Assembly: GCA_016292015.1 (NCBI GenBank)
Contig: JAEEZY010000020.1
Span: forward strand, 96,207-160,206
Length of the DNA stretch: 64,000 nucleotides
Source: Bacteroidales bacterium
GTDB taxonomy: Bacteria; Bacteroidota; Bacteroidia; Bacteroidales; P3
Reading direction: 5' to 3'
Shown piece by piece: positions 17,919-26,712 of this stretch (within the stretch, counting starts at the first letter, position 1; each line of letters starts with the position of its first letter). The notes below the pieces were generated by a model that saw nothing but the letters and a program-made list of their open reading frames with translations, made no database searches and was not told the DNA's origin. Made by a program: the position numbers and the translations under genes.

Positions 17919-19490
17919 ATGAAAATTCTGAAATTCTCAAGTTTTTTACTAGTAGCACTGTTGGTGTTCAGCTCGTGCGGCAGCAAGAAGAAATCTGCCA
18001 CCACGGGATGGGACTACAACAGCTCGGAATGGGGCGGATTTGAAGTGTCGTCCAACAACGAGCAACCTACCAACCCAGGTCTCGTCTTCATCGAAGGCGG
18101 TTCATTCAACATGGGTTATGTTACCGATGACTCCCGTTTCCAGTGGAACAATACAGCTCACACCGTCACAGTCTCTTCATTCTATATGGATGAGACAGAG
18201 GTATCGAACGTGAGTTACCGCGAGTTCACTTACTGGATGCAGCGTGCCTACGGCGAGGAATATCCCGAGCGCGTAAAGGATATCTATCCCGACACCAACT
18301 GTTGGCGCGACAAGCTCGCTTGGCGTGAGTCATTTGTTGACTATTACTTTACGAGCCCCGTATATGACGAGTATCCTGTGGTAGGTGTATCGTGGGAGCA
18401 GGCCAACAAATACTGTGCTTGGCGTACCGACCGTGTCAACGAAAAGATACTGGTTGACATGGGTGTCATAGTGCTCGACCAGACCGACCTGCGCGGTGAG
18501 ACGGCATTCCAGACGGATGTCTATCTGGCAGGTCAGTTCCGTGGTGAGAGTGGCAAGAACGAGCTTACCAACCTCGACCCTGCAGCCGGAGGAGAACCTC
18601 GGCAGGCACGTCGCGAGGATGGTATCCTGCAGCCCTCATACCGACTTCCGACTGAGGCTGAATGGGAATTCGCAGCTCTCGGCATGATTGGTAGCACCGT
18701 TGACGAGCGTATTATCGAGCACAAGACCTATCCTTGGGCAGGTCACAGCCTTCGTTCGGCCAACAAGGCTTACTACGGTCAGTTCCTGGCTAACTTCAAA
18801 CGTTCGCGCGGCGACGCTATGGGTGTGGCCGGCAACTTGAACGATGCTTGGGACTACACCGCTCCTGTGAAGTGGTATTTCCCCAATGACTACGGCCTCT
18901 ATCACATGGCTGGCAACGTCAGCGAGTGGTGTATGGACGTATTCAGAAAAGATGTTGACCCCGTTGGAGGCGAAGATGTTGACCCGTTCCGTGGCAACGT
19001 CTATAAGGCCCCCGTATATATCGATGACGAAATCGCAATCAACGATACCACTGGTAGCATAGAGTATCAGAACGAGGATGTTGACTTGAACCGTCGCAAC
19101 TATCGTCAGGCTAACAACATCAACTATCTTGATGGTGACTACGCATCCAACATCTATGACTATGACGGACAGTCAGCCATCACCGAGTGGGTTGCCACTG
19201 GTGGAGACGACGAGGAAGAAGAGGCCAGCGATGACGAGGAGGGCGGTAGCACTCTCGACAACCCCGACAGCGTGACCAACATGATGTACCACCGCAACGC
19301 TGCTCGTCAGAGTGATGTGACATCACTCACCAACAACAAGGTGCGTGTTGTGAAGGGTGGTTCGTGGAAAGATCGCTCCTACTGGATGCAGGCTGGTACT
19401 CGCCGCTTCTACGACCAGGACAAGAGTACGTCATGGATAGGATTCCGCTGCGCAATGGATCGCATAGGATCCCGTGCTGGTATGAAGTAA
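17919..19490 (+). CDS. gldJ: GldJ/GldK-family lipoprotein (FGE-sulfatase fold), most like GldJ
   Basis: A 523-residue lipoprotein (signal LVFSSCGSKKK, lipidated Cys). The formylglycine-generating-enzyme-like fold is seen as LVFIEGGSFNMGYV, FYMDETEVSNVSYREF, YPVVGVSWEQANKYCAWRTDRVNE, YRLPTEAEWEFAALG, AGNVSEW and, after a strongly acidic insert (DDEEEEASDDEEGG), WIGFRCAMD. The segment GWDYNSSEWGGFEV and the VSNVSYREF/WRTDRVNE blocks fit GldJ better than PorK/GldK. GldJ is linked to the T9SS/gliding machinery and in Flavobacterium lies beside porU and porV. No porL, porM or porN genes follow here. Confidence 0.8.
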   Translation: MKILKFSSFLLVALLVFSSCGSKKKSATTGWDYNSSEWGGFEVSSNNEQPTNPGLVFIEGGSFNMGYVTDDSRFQWNNTAHTVTVSSFYMDETEVSNVSYREFTYWMQRAYGEEYPERVKDIYPDTNCWRDKLAWRESFVDYYFTSPVYDEYPVVGVSWEQANKYCAWRTDRVNEKILVDMGVIVLDQTDLRGETAFQTDVYLAGQFRGESGKNELTNLDPAAGGEPRQARREDGILQPSYRLPTEAEWEFAALGMIGSTVDERIIEHKTYPWAGHSLRSANKAYYGQFLANFKRSRGDAMGVAGNLNDAWDYTAPVKWYFPNDYGLYHMAGNVSEWCMDVFRKDVDPVGGEDVDPFRGNVYKAPVYIDDEIAINDTTGSIEYQNEDVDLNRRNYRQANNINYLDGDYASNIYDYDGQSAITEWVATGGDDEEEEASDDEEGGSTLDNPDSVTNMMYHRNAARQSDVTSLTNNKVRVVKGGSWKDRSYWMQAGTRRFYDQDKSTSWIGFRCAMDRIGSRAGMK

Positions 19491-19520
19491 GATTTGAAGG
19501 TTAATATAGGGATTTAAAGG

Positions 19521-19556
19521 AACGGAAGAGAGTCAAATGACTCTCTTCCGTTTTTA
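19521..19556 (+). terminator. Rho-independent terminator after gldJ
   Basis: A perfect long stem (CGGAAGAGAGTCA against TGACTCTCTTCCG, with a two-base loop AA) followed by five T. It ends the porP-gldJ unit and faces the convergent HAD gene. Confidence 0.9.
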
Positions 19557-19594
19557 TTGCAAAGAGGCGGGAATTTACAGGATGTCCAGAATGG

Positions 19595-20362
19595 CTAGAT
19601 GATATTCAAGGTTTGGAGAGCGTTGAGGATTCCTTCGTGATCAACGTCTGACGTGATGTGGTTGGCGTGTTGCTTTACTATGTCTGAAGCGTTTCCCATA
19701 GCAACACCGATACCTGCATACTCCAGCATCTCTATGTCGTTGGCTCCGTCGCCGAAGGCGATACATTCGTCGCGCTTTAGCCCAAAATGACTTAATACCT
19801 TTTCCATCCCGATGGCTTTGCTGCTGTCGGACGGAATGAGGTCGCTGAAGGCAGGATGCCATCTAGGCAGTCGGCTGTGTGGTAACATCGCCAGCACTTC
19901 TGCATCCTTGCTCTCAGGTATCATGGCGATAAACTGATAGACGTCTTCGCCCACCAACTCACAGTTGGGTCGCAGCTTTGGCATCTCGAACTCCAGCTGG
20001 TCGCGAAGCTGACGTGCCAGTTCGTCGATATGGTTGGTAAACATCTCGTGTTCGGTGAACGCCATAGAGACGTAGTTGTTCCTGTCGGCATAATCCATCC
20101 ACCGCTGCGCGTCGTCGTGGTTGAGCGGGTTCTTGTATATAACCTCGCCGCCCACCTGGCAGTAACCTCCGTTGACGGTTATCATGCCGTCGAAATGTAT
20201 CGGCATTTTGGGTACCAGCACTTTGGCGCGTCCGGAACAGATGAAGGTGAGGATGCCGTTCTCTTTTAAAGCCTTGAAGGATTCAATTGTTCCGCTCGAA
20301 ACCTTGTGGGTGTTGAAACTCAGCAATGTTCCATCGATGTCGAAAAATGCCGCCTTTATCAT
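19595..20362 (-). CDS. HAD superfamily Cof-type phosphatase
   Basis: A 255-residue cytosolic phosphatase. HAD motif I is FFDIDGTLLS at the N-terminus, motif II is ICSGRA, and motifs III/IV give KAIGMEKVL and FGDGANDIEML near residue 205. A C2B-type cap sits between motifs II and III. Cof-type enzymes hydrolyse sugar phosphates or pyridoxal/flavin phosphates; the substrate cannot be inferred. Last gene of the long minus-strand run that starts with tolC. Confidence 0.9.
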   Translation of the reverse strand: MIKAAFFDIDGTLLSFNTHKVSSGTIESFKALKENGILTFICSGRAKVLVPKMPIHFDGMITVNGGYCQVGGEVIYKNPLNHDDAQRWMDYADRNNYVSMAFTEHEMFTNHIDELARQLRDQLEFEMPKLRPNCELVGEDVYQFIAMIPESKDAEVLAMLPHSRLPRWHPAFSDLIPSDSSKAIGMEKVLSHFGLKRDECIAFGDGANDIEMLEYAGIGVAMGNASDIVKQHANHITSDVDHEGILNALQTLNII

Positions 20363-20380
20363 TTCTATTGTCTAATCAAA

Positions 20381-21313
20381 TCACTTGTCACTACTCGCTT
20401 TCCTCCCGAAATACCACAGCTGCCAAGAGTTGAACACGTTTTGAAACACCGAATAAAATGCCGAAAATACCGACGACAGCGGATTCAAAAATGTTGTGGC
20501 CATCCATATTCCCATCGAGCTGTTCTTCTGTCCTAACAGCTGTCCACCAGCGATGGTGTCGCCATAACGGTGCCCCAGCCACTTACCGAAGCCGAACTGT
20601 ATTGCACAGAAAAGCAACGCCAGTAAGCCAAGCCACACGATCACGTGCCAGTTGCCTTCGCCGTTGAGGAAAATGAAGTCGATGGTTTGTCCGAGGTTGA
20701 TGAACAGCGCGCAGGCCCAGAGGTAGAAACTGACCCCTTTGTAGCGTGCCATTGCGTTGTTGACCTTTGGAAGAAACTTCTGCAGCAGAAGGATGATGAA
20801 GAACGGAAAACCTATTGTCGGCCCTATCTTTTTGAGTATCATCCAGAACGAGGCAAAGAAGGTTACCTCTTGCGCTCCGTTGTTTCCAGAGTGTGTCACT
20901 ATTGTGAAATACAAAGGGGCGACGACGGCCACCATAAGGTTTCCCACGATGGTGTAGGTGGTCACCGTGCGGCGGTCGGCTCCCATCATGCAGCTTATCA
21001 CCGCTACCGATGCAGCCACAGGACAAAGCACTCCGATAAGCAACCCTTGGGCGATGATGTAGTTAACGCCCAATGTGACCAGTAGGTAGTAGCCTCCGAT
21101 GCTTACCGTCATCTGGAACAACGCCAGCCACAGGTCTAACCATGAGAGACGCAGCTTGGTTATCTTCACCGCTGAGAAGGTTAGCAGCAGGATGGTAAAT
21201 ACTATATATGGTGTGAGGAAGGCTATCTGTCCGCAGAGGTTGTGGAACAGCGCTCCTAGGACAAGGGCTATAGGAAGTACGTAAGGTTTGATTTTCTGAG
21301 TGAATGCACCCAT
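20381..21313 (-). CDS. Bile acid:sodium symporter (BASS)-type membrane transporter
   Basis: A 310-residue integral membrane protein with about nine to ten hydrophobic segments, among them YVLPIALVLGALFHNL, YIVFTILLLTFSAVKI, GLLIGVLCPVAASVAVISCMMGADRRTV and TIVGNLMVAVVAPLYF. The CPVAAS...MGADRRTVTTYTIVGNL region resembles the substrate-binding crossover of BASS transporters. The substrate is unknown, and distinction from AEC carriers rests on pattern only. It ends 18 bp before the HAD gene and begins 4 bp after punA ends, so coupling is likely. Confidence 0.7.
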   Translation of the reverse strand: MGAFTQKIKPYVLPIALVLGALFHNLCGQIAFLTPYIVFTILLLTFSAVKITKLRLSWLDLWLALFQMTVSIGGYYLLVTLGVNYIIAQGLLIGVLCPVAASVAVISCMMGADRRTVTTYTIVGNLMVAVVAPLYFTIVTHSGNNGAQEVTFFASFWMILKKIGPTIGFPFFIILLLQKFLPKVNNAMARYKGVSFYLWACALFINLGQTIDFIFLNGEGNWHVIVWLGLLALLFCAIQFGFGKWLGHRYGDTIAGGQLLGQKNSSMGIWMATTFLNPLSSVFSAFYSVFQNVFNSWQLWYFGRKASSDK

Positions 21314-21317
21314 CTCC

Positions 21318-22148
21318 CTAGAGTTTGCCTATAATCTGAGTGAAGAGTTGTGTCATGCGGTCGGCGGCACGGTCGGCAGCCACTATCACGTCGTTGCCGT
21401 CGTTGAGGCAGGTGTCGCTCAAGGCTGCCGCCTCGTTGGTGATGACGCTCATGCCGAAGATCTCCATCCCGCTGTGGCGCGCCACAATGACTTCGGGTAC
21501 TGTGGACATGCCAACAGCGTCGGCTCCGATGGTGCGGAAGTAACGGTACTCAGCAGGTGTTTCGTAGGTGGGGCCTGTGCTGGCAAGGTACACACCCTCT
21601 TTCAGCTCAATGCTCATCTGTTTTGCTTCATCGTGGGCGATACGGCGTATGGCTTTGCTATATACGGTGGTCATATCGGGGAAGCGGGTGCCGAACTCTT
21701 CCATATTCGGTCCAACCAGAGGGTTGGGCATGCGGTTGATATGGTCGGTGATGATCATCAGGTCGCCCACATGCATGTCGGGGTTGACGCCGCCGGCGGC
21801 GTTGCTCACAAAGAGACGTTTGATTCCCATCCGCGCGAACACTCGCACGGGGAAGGTGACTTCCTGCATGGTATATCCTTCGTAGAAATGGAATCGGCCT
21901 TGCATGGCGACCACATTCTTCGAACCCAGTCGTCCGAAGATGAGGTTGCCTTTGTGACCGGTAGCCGTGGAAACCTTGAAATTGGGTATCTCCTTATAGG
22001 GTATGACAATGGCGCTCTCGATACGGTCGCCCAGTTTACCGAGCCCGCTGCCCAGCACTATCGCGGCATCGGGGATAAAGCCGATACGGCTTTTCAGATA
22101 GGCAACGGTTTCGTCGATGTTATGTAAATAAACTTTTGTGTCGTACAT
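21318..22148 (-). CDS. punA: Purine-nucleoside phosphorylase (class I)
   Basis: A 276-residue enzyme that cleaves purine nucleosides with phosphate. It shows the phosphate loop IVLGSGLGKLGD, GHKGNLIFG, the QGRFHFYEGY motif, FVSNAAGGVNPDMHVGDLMIITDHIN, GVYLASTGPTYETPAEYR and VGMSTVPEVIVARHSG. Full length with all blocks intact. It forms a compact block with rdgB and the bifunctional nuclease gene, which suggests nucleotide salvage and clean-up. Confidence 0.96.
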   Translation of the reverse strand: MYDTKVYLHNIDETVAYLKSRIGFIPDAAIVLGSGLGKLGDRIESAIVIPYKEIPNFKVSTATGHKGNLIFGRLGSKNVVAMQGRFHFYEGYTMQEVTFPVRVFARMGIKRLFVSNAAGGVNPDMHVGDLMIITDHINRMPNPLVGPNMEEFGTRFPDMTTVYSKAIRRIAHDEAKQMSIELKEGVYLASTGPTYETPAEYRYFRTIGADAVGMSTVPEVIVARHSGMEIFGMSVITNEAAALSDTCLNDGNDVIVAADRAADRMTQLFTQIIGKL

Positions 22149-22167
22149 CTTAATCGTTGATTGCTAA

Positions 22168-22713
22168 TTACTTTTTCAGTTTGTCTATTTGTGCTTGTAT
22201 TTCGGCTGCCTGCTCGTAGTTCTCTTTCTCTAAGCATTCCTGCAGCTTCTCTTCCAGTTGTTCAAGCGTTTGGTGCGAATATTTCTCATCTTCTGGATTG
22301 TCGAGCAGTAGGGGTTCCACCGCAGTTTCGTCGATGATGTTCTGTGTGGCGTAGATGGGAGCGTGGGCGGTCAAAGCGAGGGTTATGGCGTCGCTGGTGC
22401 GGGAGTCGATTCGCTTGTCGTTGAATCCATCGCTCAAAGTGAGAGAACTGTAGTAGATGCCTTCGGAGAAACGCTCTATCGTGGCCTCTTTGACACTCAA
22501 CCCGTATTCGTGCATGATGTTGCACATAAGGCGGTGTGTCATAGGCCGCTCGGTCTCTACGGCTTGCAGCGCAAGTATGATTGCTTCGGCTTCAGGCTCG
22601 CGAATCACCACCGGAATGCTGCGGCCGTTGGAGGGTATGGTGAGCATCAGCAGACACGATCCGCTGTCGCTTACGCGTCTTATCTCTTCGGGAAATACTT
22701 CAATGAGTGGCAT
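22168..22713 (-). CDS. Bifunctional nuclease family (DUF151) protein with UVR motif
   Basis: A 181-residue protein. The N-terminal about 130 residues match the bifunctional nuclease domain (PVVIREPEAEAIILALQ, RPMTHRLMCNIM, RIDSRTSDAITLALTAHAPIYA). The C-terminus carries a UVR-type helical hairpin (LEEKLQECLEKENYEQAAEIQAQIDKL), as in Bacteroidota homologues. DUF151 proteins have been reported to have DNase/RNase activity in one plant and one Thermotoga context; the bacterial role is unclear. It lies between rdgB and punA. Confidence 0.85.
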   Translation of the reverse strand: MPLIEVFPEEIRRVSDSGSCLLMLTIPSNGRSIPVVIREPEAEAIILALQAVETERPMTHRLMCNIMHEYGLSVKEATIERFSEGIYYSSLTLSDGFNDKRIDSRTSDAITLALTAHAPIYATQNIIDETAVEPLLLDNPEDEKYSHQTLEQLEEKLQECLEKENYEQAAEIQAQIDKLKK

Positions 22714-22737
22714 CTTGAAAGGGTTACGTGTTAATCT

Positions 22738-23322
22738 CTATTTGTTCAGGTATTCGGTTAATCGCTTCACCGCCATTCCTCTGTGGCTTATCATGTTCTT
22801 CACCTCCAATGGCATCTCGGCGAACGAGACGGCGAAGTGGTCGGGCATGAATATGGGGTCGTATCCGAAGCCCTCTTTGCCGTAACGTTCGGTGAGTATT
22901 ACCCCTTCCACCTTGCCTTCGAAATAACGTGGCTCGCCGTCCTCTATGAGGCATATCACCGTGCGGAACTGCGCCTTGCGGTTCGTTTCACCGTCGAGGG
23001 CTTTCAGCAGCTTGTTGACGTTGTCGTCAAACGAGCAGTGCTCGCCGGCATAGCGTGCACTATAGACACCAGGCGCCCCGTCGAGAGCATCAACCTCAAG
23101 CCCAGTGTCATCGGCAAAGCAGTCGCAGTGCGTGCGCTCCCACACCCACTGCGCCTTCTGCAACGCATTGCCCTGCAGGGTGTCCGCCGTTTCGGGTATC
23201 TCGCCCGAAAGGCCAGCTTCCTCGAGGCTCACAATCCCAACTTTCCCGTCGAGCATCTCACGTACCTCGCCAAGCTTATGTTTATTGTTGGTGGCAAATA
23301 TCAGTTTTCTCATAGTTTTCAT
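22738..23322 (-). CDS. rdgB: Non-canonical purine NTP pyrophosphatase RdgB/HAM1
   Basis: A 194-residue house-cleaning enzyme hydrolysing ITP, dITP and XTP. The signature FATNNKHKLGEVR is at the N-terminus, followed by FADDTGLEVDALDGAPGVYSARYAG and EGFGYDPIFMPDH, and SHRGMAVKRL at the end. Two starts are possible, 23322 (MKTMRKL) or 23313 (MRKL); the second matches the usual family start. It is followed within 24 bp by the DUF151 gene. Confidence 0.95.
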   Translation of the reverse strand: MKTMRKLIFATNNKHKLGEVREMLDGKVGIVSLEEAGLSGEIPETADTLQGNALQKAQWVWERTHCDCFADDTGLEVDALDGAPGVYSARYAGEHCSFDDNVNKLLKALDGETNRKAQFRTVICLIEDGEPRYFEGKVEGVILTERYGKEGFGYDPIFMPDHFAVSFAEMPLEVKNMISHRGMAVKRLTEYLNK

Positions 23323-23339
23323 AAATTAAATATTAACCA

Positions 23340-24560
23340 TTACTCGTATCTTATCGCCACGATGGGGTCGAGGTTTGCGGCTTTCTTAGCTGGATACCAG
23401 CCGAAGAAGATCCCCACCGCAACGCACACCACAAAGCTCAGCACTATGGCGCCGTAGCTTATGAGATAGGGCCATGCGAGTATGGAGGTTATGGCGTAGG
23501 CGATGAGCACTCCCAGCACTATGCCTATCAAGCCGCCAATGACGCTCAGCACCACGCTCTCGAACAGGAACTGCATCATGATGTCTTTGTTTTGAGCACC
23601 GATGGCCATTCGGAGTCCTATCTCCTTGGTGCGCTCGGTGACGGTGACATACATGATGTTCATGATGCCGATGCCGCCCACCGCCAGCGAGATGCCAGCC
23701 ACGATGGAGAGCAGTATGGTGAGGAATCCCAGCACCTGGCTCATCGACGAGAGCATCTCCTCCTGCGTGAACACGTTGAAGTCGTCGTCCATGCCTTCGG
23801 CTATGTTGTGTGTCGAGCGTAGGGTGTGGGTTATCTCCACCGCCGCCATCTCGCTCTCCTCTTCGCTGGTGGCCGACGCCATTATCATGTTGAAGTGGTT
23901 GATGCCCAAGAAGCGTTTCTGTATGGTTGTGTATGGTGCGAAGGCTATGTCGTCTTGATCCTGGCCCATCTGGCTCTGCCCTTTGCTTTTCAGCACACCG
24001 ATGACCTTCATCGGTATCGAGCCGAAGCGTATGGTTTCGCCTATGGGGTTCTCGCCGTTCGGAAAGAGGGCATCGGCGATGGTTTTGCCTATCACGCACA
24101 CCTTTGCGTAGCGGGTGACATCCTCGTCGGTGAACATGAGGCCGCGTTCGAGCGTGTAGTTTTCAATCGTGAGGTATTCGGGAGCCACACCTTCGACGCT
24201 TCCCGAGTGGTTGTTGTTGCCATATACCATCTGGGCGGCGCTGTTCACCAACGGCGAGATGGCGGCCACATAGTGGCAGCTTTTCTTGATGGTCTCGACG
24301 TCTTTCATGTCGAGCGACTTGGTGTTGGTGTTGCCCATATCGACGCCGCCGCGGCGCTGTCGTTCGGGCCACACCATTATCATGTTGGTGCCCATCGAGC
24401 TGAACTCGGCACGGGTGTTCTGTGTGGCGCTTTGTCCTATCGACACCATCGTTATCACGGCGGCGATGCCAATCACCACACCCAACATCGTCAGCAATGC
24501 ACGCGTTTTGTTGCGCATTATTGCTCGTAGAGCTATCTTTATGAGGTTTGAGAAATTCAT
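23340..24560 (-). CDS. ABC transporter permease, MacB/FtsX type
   Basis: A 406-residue permease with four transmembrane helices. The first lies at residues about 20-40 (ALLTMLGVVIGIAAVITMVSIG); a large periplasmic MacB-PCD domain follows (about 50-280), then three C-terminal helices (LLSIVAGISLAVGGIGIMNIMYVTVTERTKEIGLRMAIGA, VVLSVIGGLIGIVLGVLIAY, IVLSFVVCVAVGIFFGWYPAKKAA). This is the classic MacB layout, but the ATPase is on a separate gene 43 bp upstream. With the adaptor and TolC genes it should form a tripartite pump for macrolide-like or peptide substrates. Confidence 0.93.
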   Translation of the reverse strand: MNFSNLIKIALRAIMRNKTRALLTMLGVVIGIAAVITMVSIGQSATQNTRAEFSSMGTNMIMVWPERQRRGGVDMGNTNTKSLDMKDVETIKKSCHYVAAISPLVNSAAQMVYGNNNHSGSVEGVAPEYLTIENYTLERGLMFTDEDVTRYAKVCVIGKTIADALFPNGENPIGETIRFGSIPMKVIGVLKSKGQSQMGQDQDDIAFAPYTTIQKRFLGINHFNMIMASATSEEESEMAAVEITHTLRSTHNIAEGMDDDFNVFTQEEMLSSMSQVLGFLTILLSIVAGISLAVGGIGIMNIMYVTVTERTKEIGLRMAIGAQNKDIMMQFLFESVVLSVIGGLIGIVLGVLIAYAITSILAWPYLISYGAIVLSFVVCVAVGIFFGWYPAKKAANLDPIVAIRYE

Positions 24561-24603
24561 TTTATATTAGTGGTTAGCAGTTAGCTGTTATGGGAGTTGA
24601 GGG

Positions 24604-25347
24604 TTATTGTGCTGTTTCTTCCACTTTGGGTAACGCGGCGAGGGCGTCGGAGGCCGACTTGGGCGTCACCGCATGGTCGTCAACCACCATTCCGTCGCGC
24701 AACTTGACCACACGGGTGGTGAATTCGGCGATGTCTGGCTCGTGTGTCACAAACGCTATCGTCTTGCCTTTGTCGTGCAGGTTCTGGAACAGGCTCATGA
24801 TTTCGTACGAGGTGCGGGTGTCTAGGTTTCCCGTCGCCTCGTCGGCGAGGATTATCACTGGGTCGTTGACGATGGCGCGGGCTATAGCCACACGCTGCTG
24901 CTGGCCGCCCGAGAGCTGTGCCGAGGTGTGCTCCATGCGGTCTTGCAGGCCTACGGCTAAGAGTGCTTCGGTGGCCCGTTCGCGGCGCTCTTTGGCGCTG
25001 AATTTCTTGTTGTACATCAGCGGCAGCTCGACATTCTCCAACGCCGAGGTGCGGGGCAGCAGGTTGTAGTTCTGGAAGACGAACCCTATCTTGTGGTTTC
25101 TTAGTGTCGCCAGCTCTTTCTTCGAGCGTTCTTTTACGCTCACTCCGTCGATGATGTAGTCGCCCGAAGTGGGTGTGTCCAGGCATCCGAGTATGTTGAG
25201 TAGCGTCGATTTGCCGCTTCCGCTCGTACCCATGATGCTGACGAACTCGCCCTCTTCGATGTCGAAGCTCACACCTCGTAGTGCGTGCACATATTCTCCA
25301 CCAACCAGGAAGTCGCGTTTAAGTTCGTTCAACGATATTATGCTCAT
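24604..25347 (-). CDS. ABC transporter ATP-binding protein, MacB/LolD type
   Basis: A 247-residue ATPase: Walker A GTSGSGKSTLLN, Q-loop VFQNYNLLPRTSALENVELPL, signature QLSGGQQQRVAIARA, Walker B VIILADEATGNLD, and H-loop FVTHEPD. The GNLD ending is typical of the MacB/LolD/FtsE subfamily. The start codon overlaps the stop of the adaptor gene by 4 bp (ATGA), so it is translationally coupled. Confidence 0.95.
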   Translation of the reverse strand: MSIISLNELKRDFLVGGEYVHALRGVSFDIEEGEFVSIMGTSGSGKSTLLNILGCLDTPTSGDYIIDGVSVKERSKKELATLRNHKIGFVFQNYNLLPRTSALENVELPLMYNKKFSAKERRERATEALLAVGLQDRMEHTSAQLSGGQQQRVAIARAIVNDPVIILADEATGNLDTRTSYEIMSLFQNLHDKGKTIAFVTHEPDIAEFTTRVVKLRDGMVVDDHAVTPKSASDALAALPKVEETAQ

Positions 25348-26630
25348 CTCTTTCTTCTTTCGGGTCCTTCAAAGAGGCTCTTGGCTTTTTTGGTGTTCAG
25401 CTTCTCGCGGTTTGCCGACAACACCACCGTCTCGCCTTCGGCCAGTCCTTCGGTTATCACGATATTGGCGCCGTCGCTAAGTCCTGTTTTTACCTCGCGC
25501 AAACTCAGAGCCTTGTCTTTCATTACCACGATGTTCTTCTTGCCGTCGGTGGCGGGTTTAGATGTTGTGGGCGCACCGCTCACTCCGTCAGGAGCGTTTT
25601 CTTTGGGTTTTTCCGTGGGCTTCATGCCTTTGGTCGTGCCTTTCGGTGCTCCCATTCCTGGAATCTCGGGCAGGGTGTAGCCCTCTTTCTTCAGCATCTT
25701 GCAGATGTCGGGCGTCAACTCGAAATAGGTGGCCTCAAGCGGCACCAGCACGCCATTCTGCTCGTTCACCACGATGCTCACGTTGGCGGTCATGCCGGGA
25801 TAGAGCTTGTTTTCCTCGTTGGGTGCGGCTATGATTACCTTGTAGGTCACCACGTTGCTCGTCACCGTGGGGTTGAGGCGTAGCTGCTGCACGGTGCCTG
25901 TGAACTTGTCTTCGGGGAAGGCGTCAACCGTGAAAACAACCCTCTGTCCCTCTTTCACCTGTCCTATGTCGGCTTCGTCGATGTTGGCCTCCACCTGCAT
26001 CTCCGTCAGGTTGTTGGCTATCGTGAAAAGGGTAGGGGTGCTGAACGATGCCGCCACCGTCTGTCCCTCTTCCACCTCTTTGTTGAGTATCACGCCGTCG
26101 ATGGGCGAGTAGATTTCGGCGTATTTCAGGTTGGTTACCGCGTTCTCGTAGTTCGACTGTGCCGAAATCAGCTGGTTTTTGGCTTGCTGCAGGTTGGTCG
26201 ACGCTTGGTCGTACTCCTCCTGTGTGGCGGCCTTGTTCTCGTAGAGTCGTTTGATGCGGTCGAAGCTCTTCTGTGCCAGTTCTTTGCTGCTCTGAGCTGT
26301 CGAGAGGTTCGCCTTGCTCTGTTTCACCTGCTCGCGCAGGTTGCTCTTGTCCAGTTCGGCCAGCAGGTCGCCTTTCTTCACCGTCGAGTTGTAGTCAACA
26401 TACAACTTCTCCACGATGCCGCTCACCTGTGTGCCCACCGTCACCTTATAGACGGGTTGTATCTCGCCTGTGGCCGTAATAGTAGTTTCAATATTGCCCT
26501 TCTCCGTCACCGACGTGTTCACGTTCACCACATACTTGCCACCTTTTGAGGCTACGCTTATCACGATGAAAGCCAGCACTACCGCTGCCACCGCAATCCA
26601 TATCCATTTCTTTTTCTTACTCTTTGCCAT
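25344..26630 (-). CDS. Periplasmic adaptor (membrane fusion) protein, MacA/RND type
   Basis: A 428-residue protein with one N-terminal membrane anchor (WIWIAVAAVVLAFIVISVAS). It has a lipoyl/biotin-like half (TGEIQPVYKVTVGTQVSGIVEKLYVDYNSTVKKGDLLAELD), a long alpha-hairpin coiled coil (about 110-180, rich in Gln/Ala/Lys), the second lipoyl half (IYSPIDGVILNKEVEEGQTVAAS) and beta-barrel domains. A Pro/Lys-rich low-complexity insert (MGAPKGTTKGMKPTEKPKE) lies near the C-terminal part and is unusual for MacA. It links the permease to TolC. Confidence 0.92.
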   Translation of the reverse strand: MAKSKKKKWIWIAVAAVVLAFIVISVASKGGKYVVNVNTSVTEKGNIETTITATGEIQPVYKVTVGTQVSGIVEKLYVDYNSTVKKGDLLAELDKSNLREQVKQSKANLSTAQSSKELAQKSFDRIKRLYENKAATQEEYDQASTNLQQAKNQLISAQSNYENAVTNLKYAEIYSPIDGVILNKEVEEGQTVAASFSTPTLFTIANNLTEMQVEANIDEADIGQVKEGQRVVFTVDAFPEDKFTGTVQQLRLNPTVTSNVVTYKVIIAAPNEENKLYPGMTANVSIVVNEQNGVLVPLEATYFELTPDICKMLKKEGYTLPEIPGMGAPKGTTKGMKPTEKPKENAPDGVSGAPTTSKPATDGKKNIVVMKDKALSLREVKTGLSDGANIVITEGLAEGETVVLSANREKLNTKKAKSLFEGPERRKR

Positions 26631-26640
26631 ATATTTGTTT

Positions 26641-26712
26641 TTATGTTATCTGTTGATCTGTTGATCTGTTCGCTTCGCTAAAATCATTTGTCTAATCACT
26701 AATCACTAATCA
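26641..26712. repeat. Short tandem repeats between tolC and macA
   Basis: The spacer holds ATCTGTTG-type 9-nt repeats (about 26649-26670) and three copies of the 7-mer AATCACT (about 26694-26712) next to ATTTGTCT. The same words recur at 20370-20390, 10597-10640 and 62690-62912, always in spacers between co-directional genes. Confidence 0.6.
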
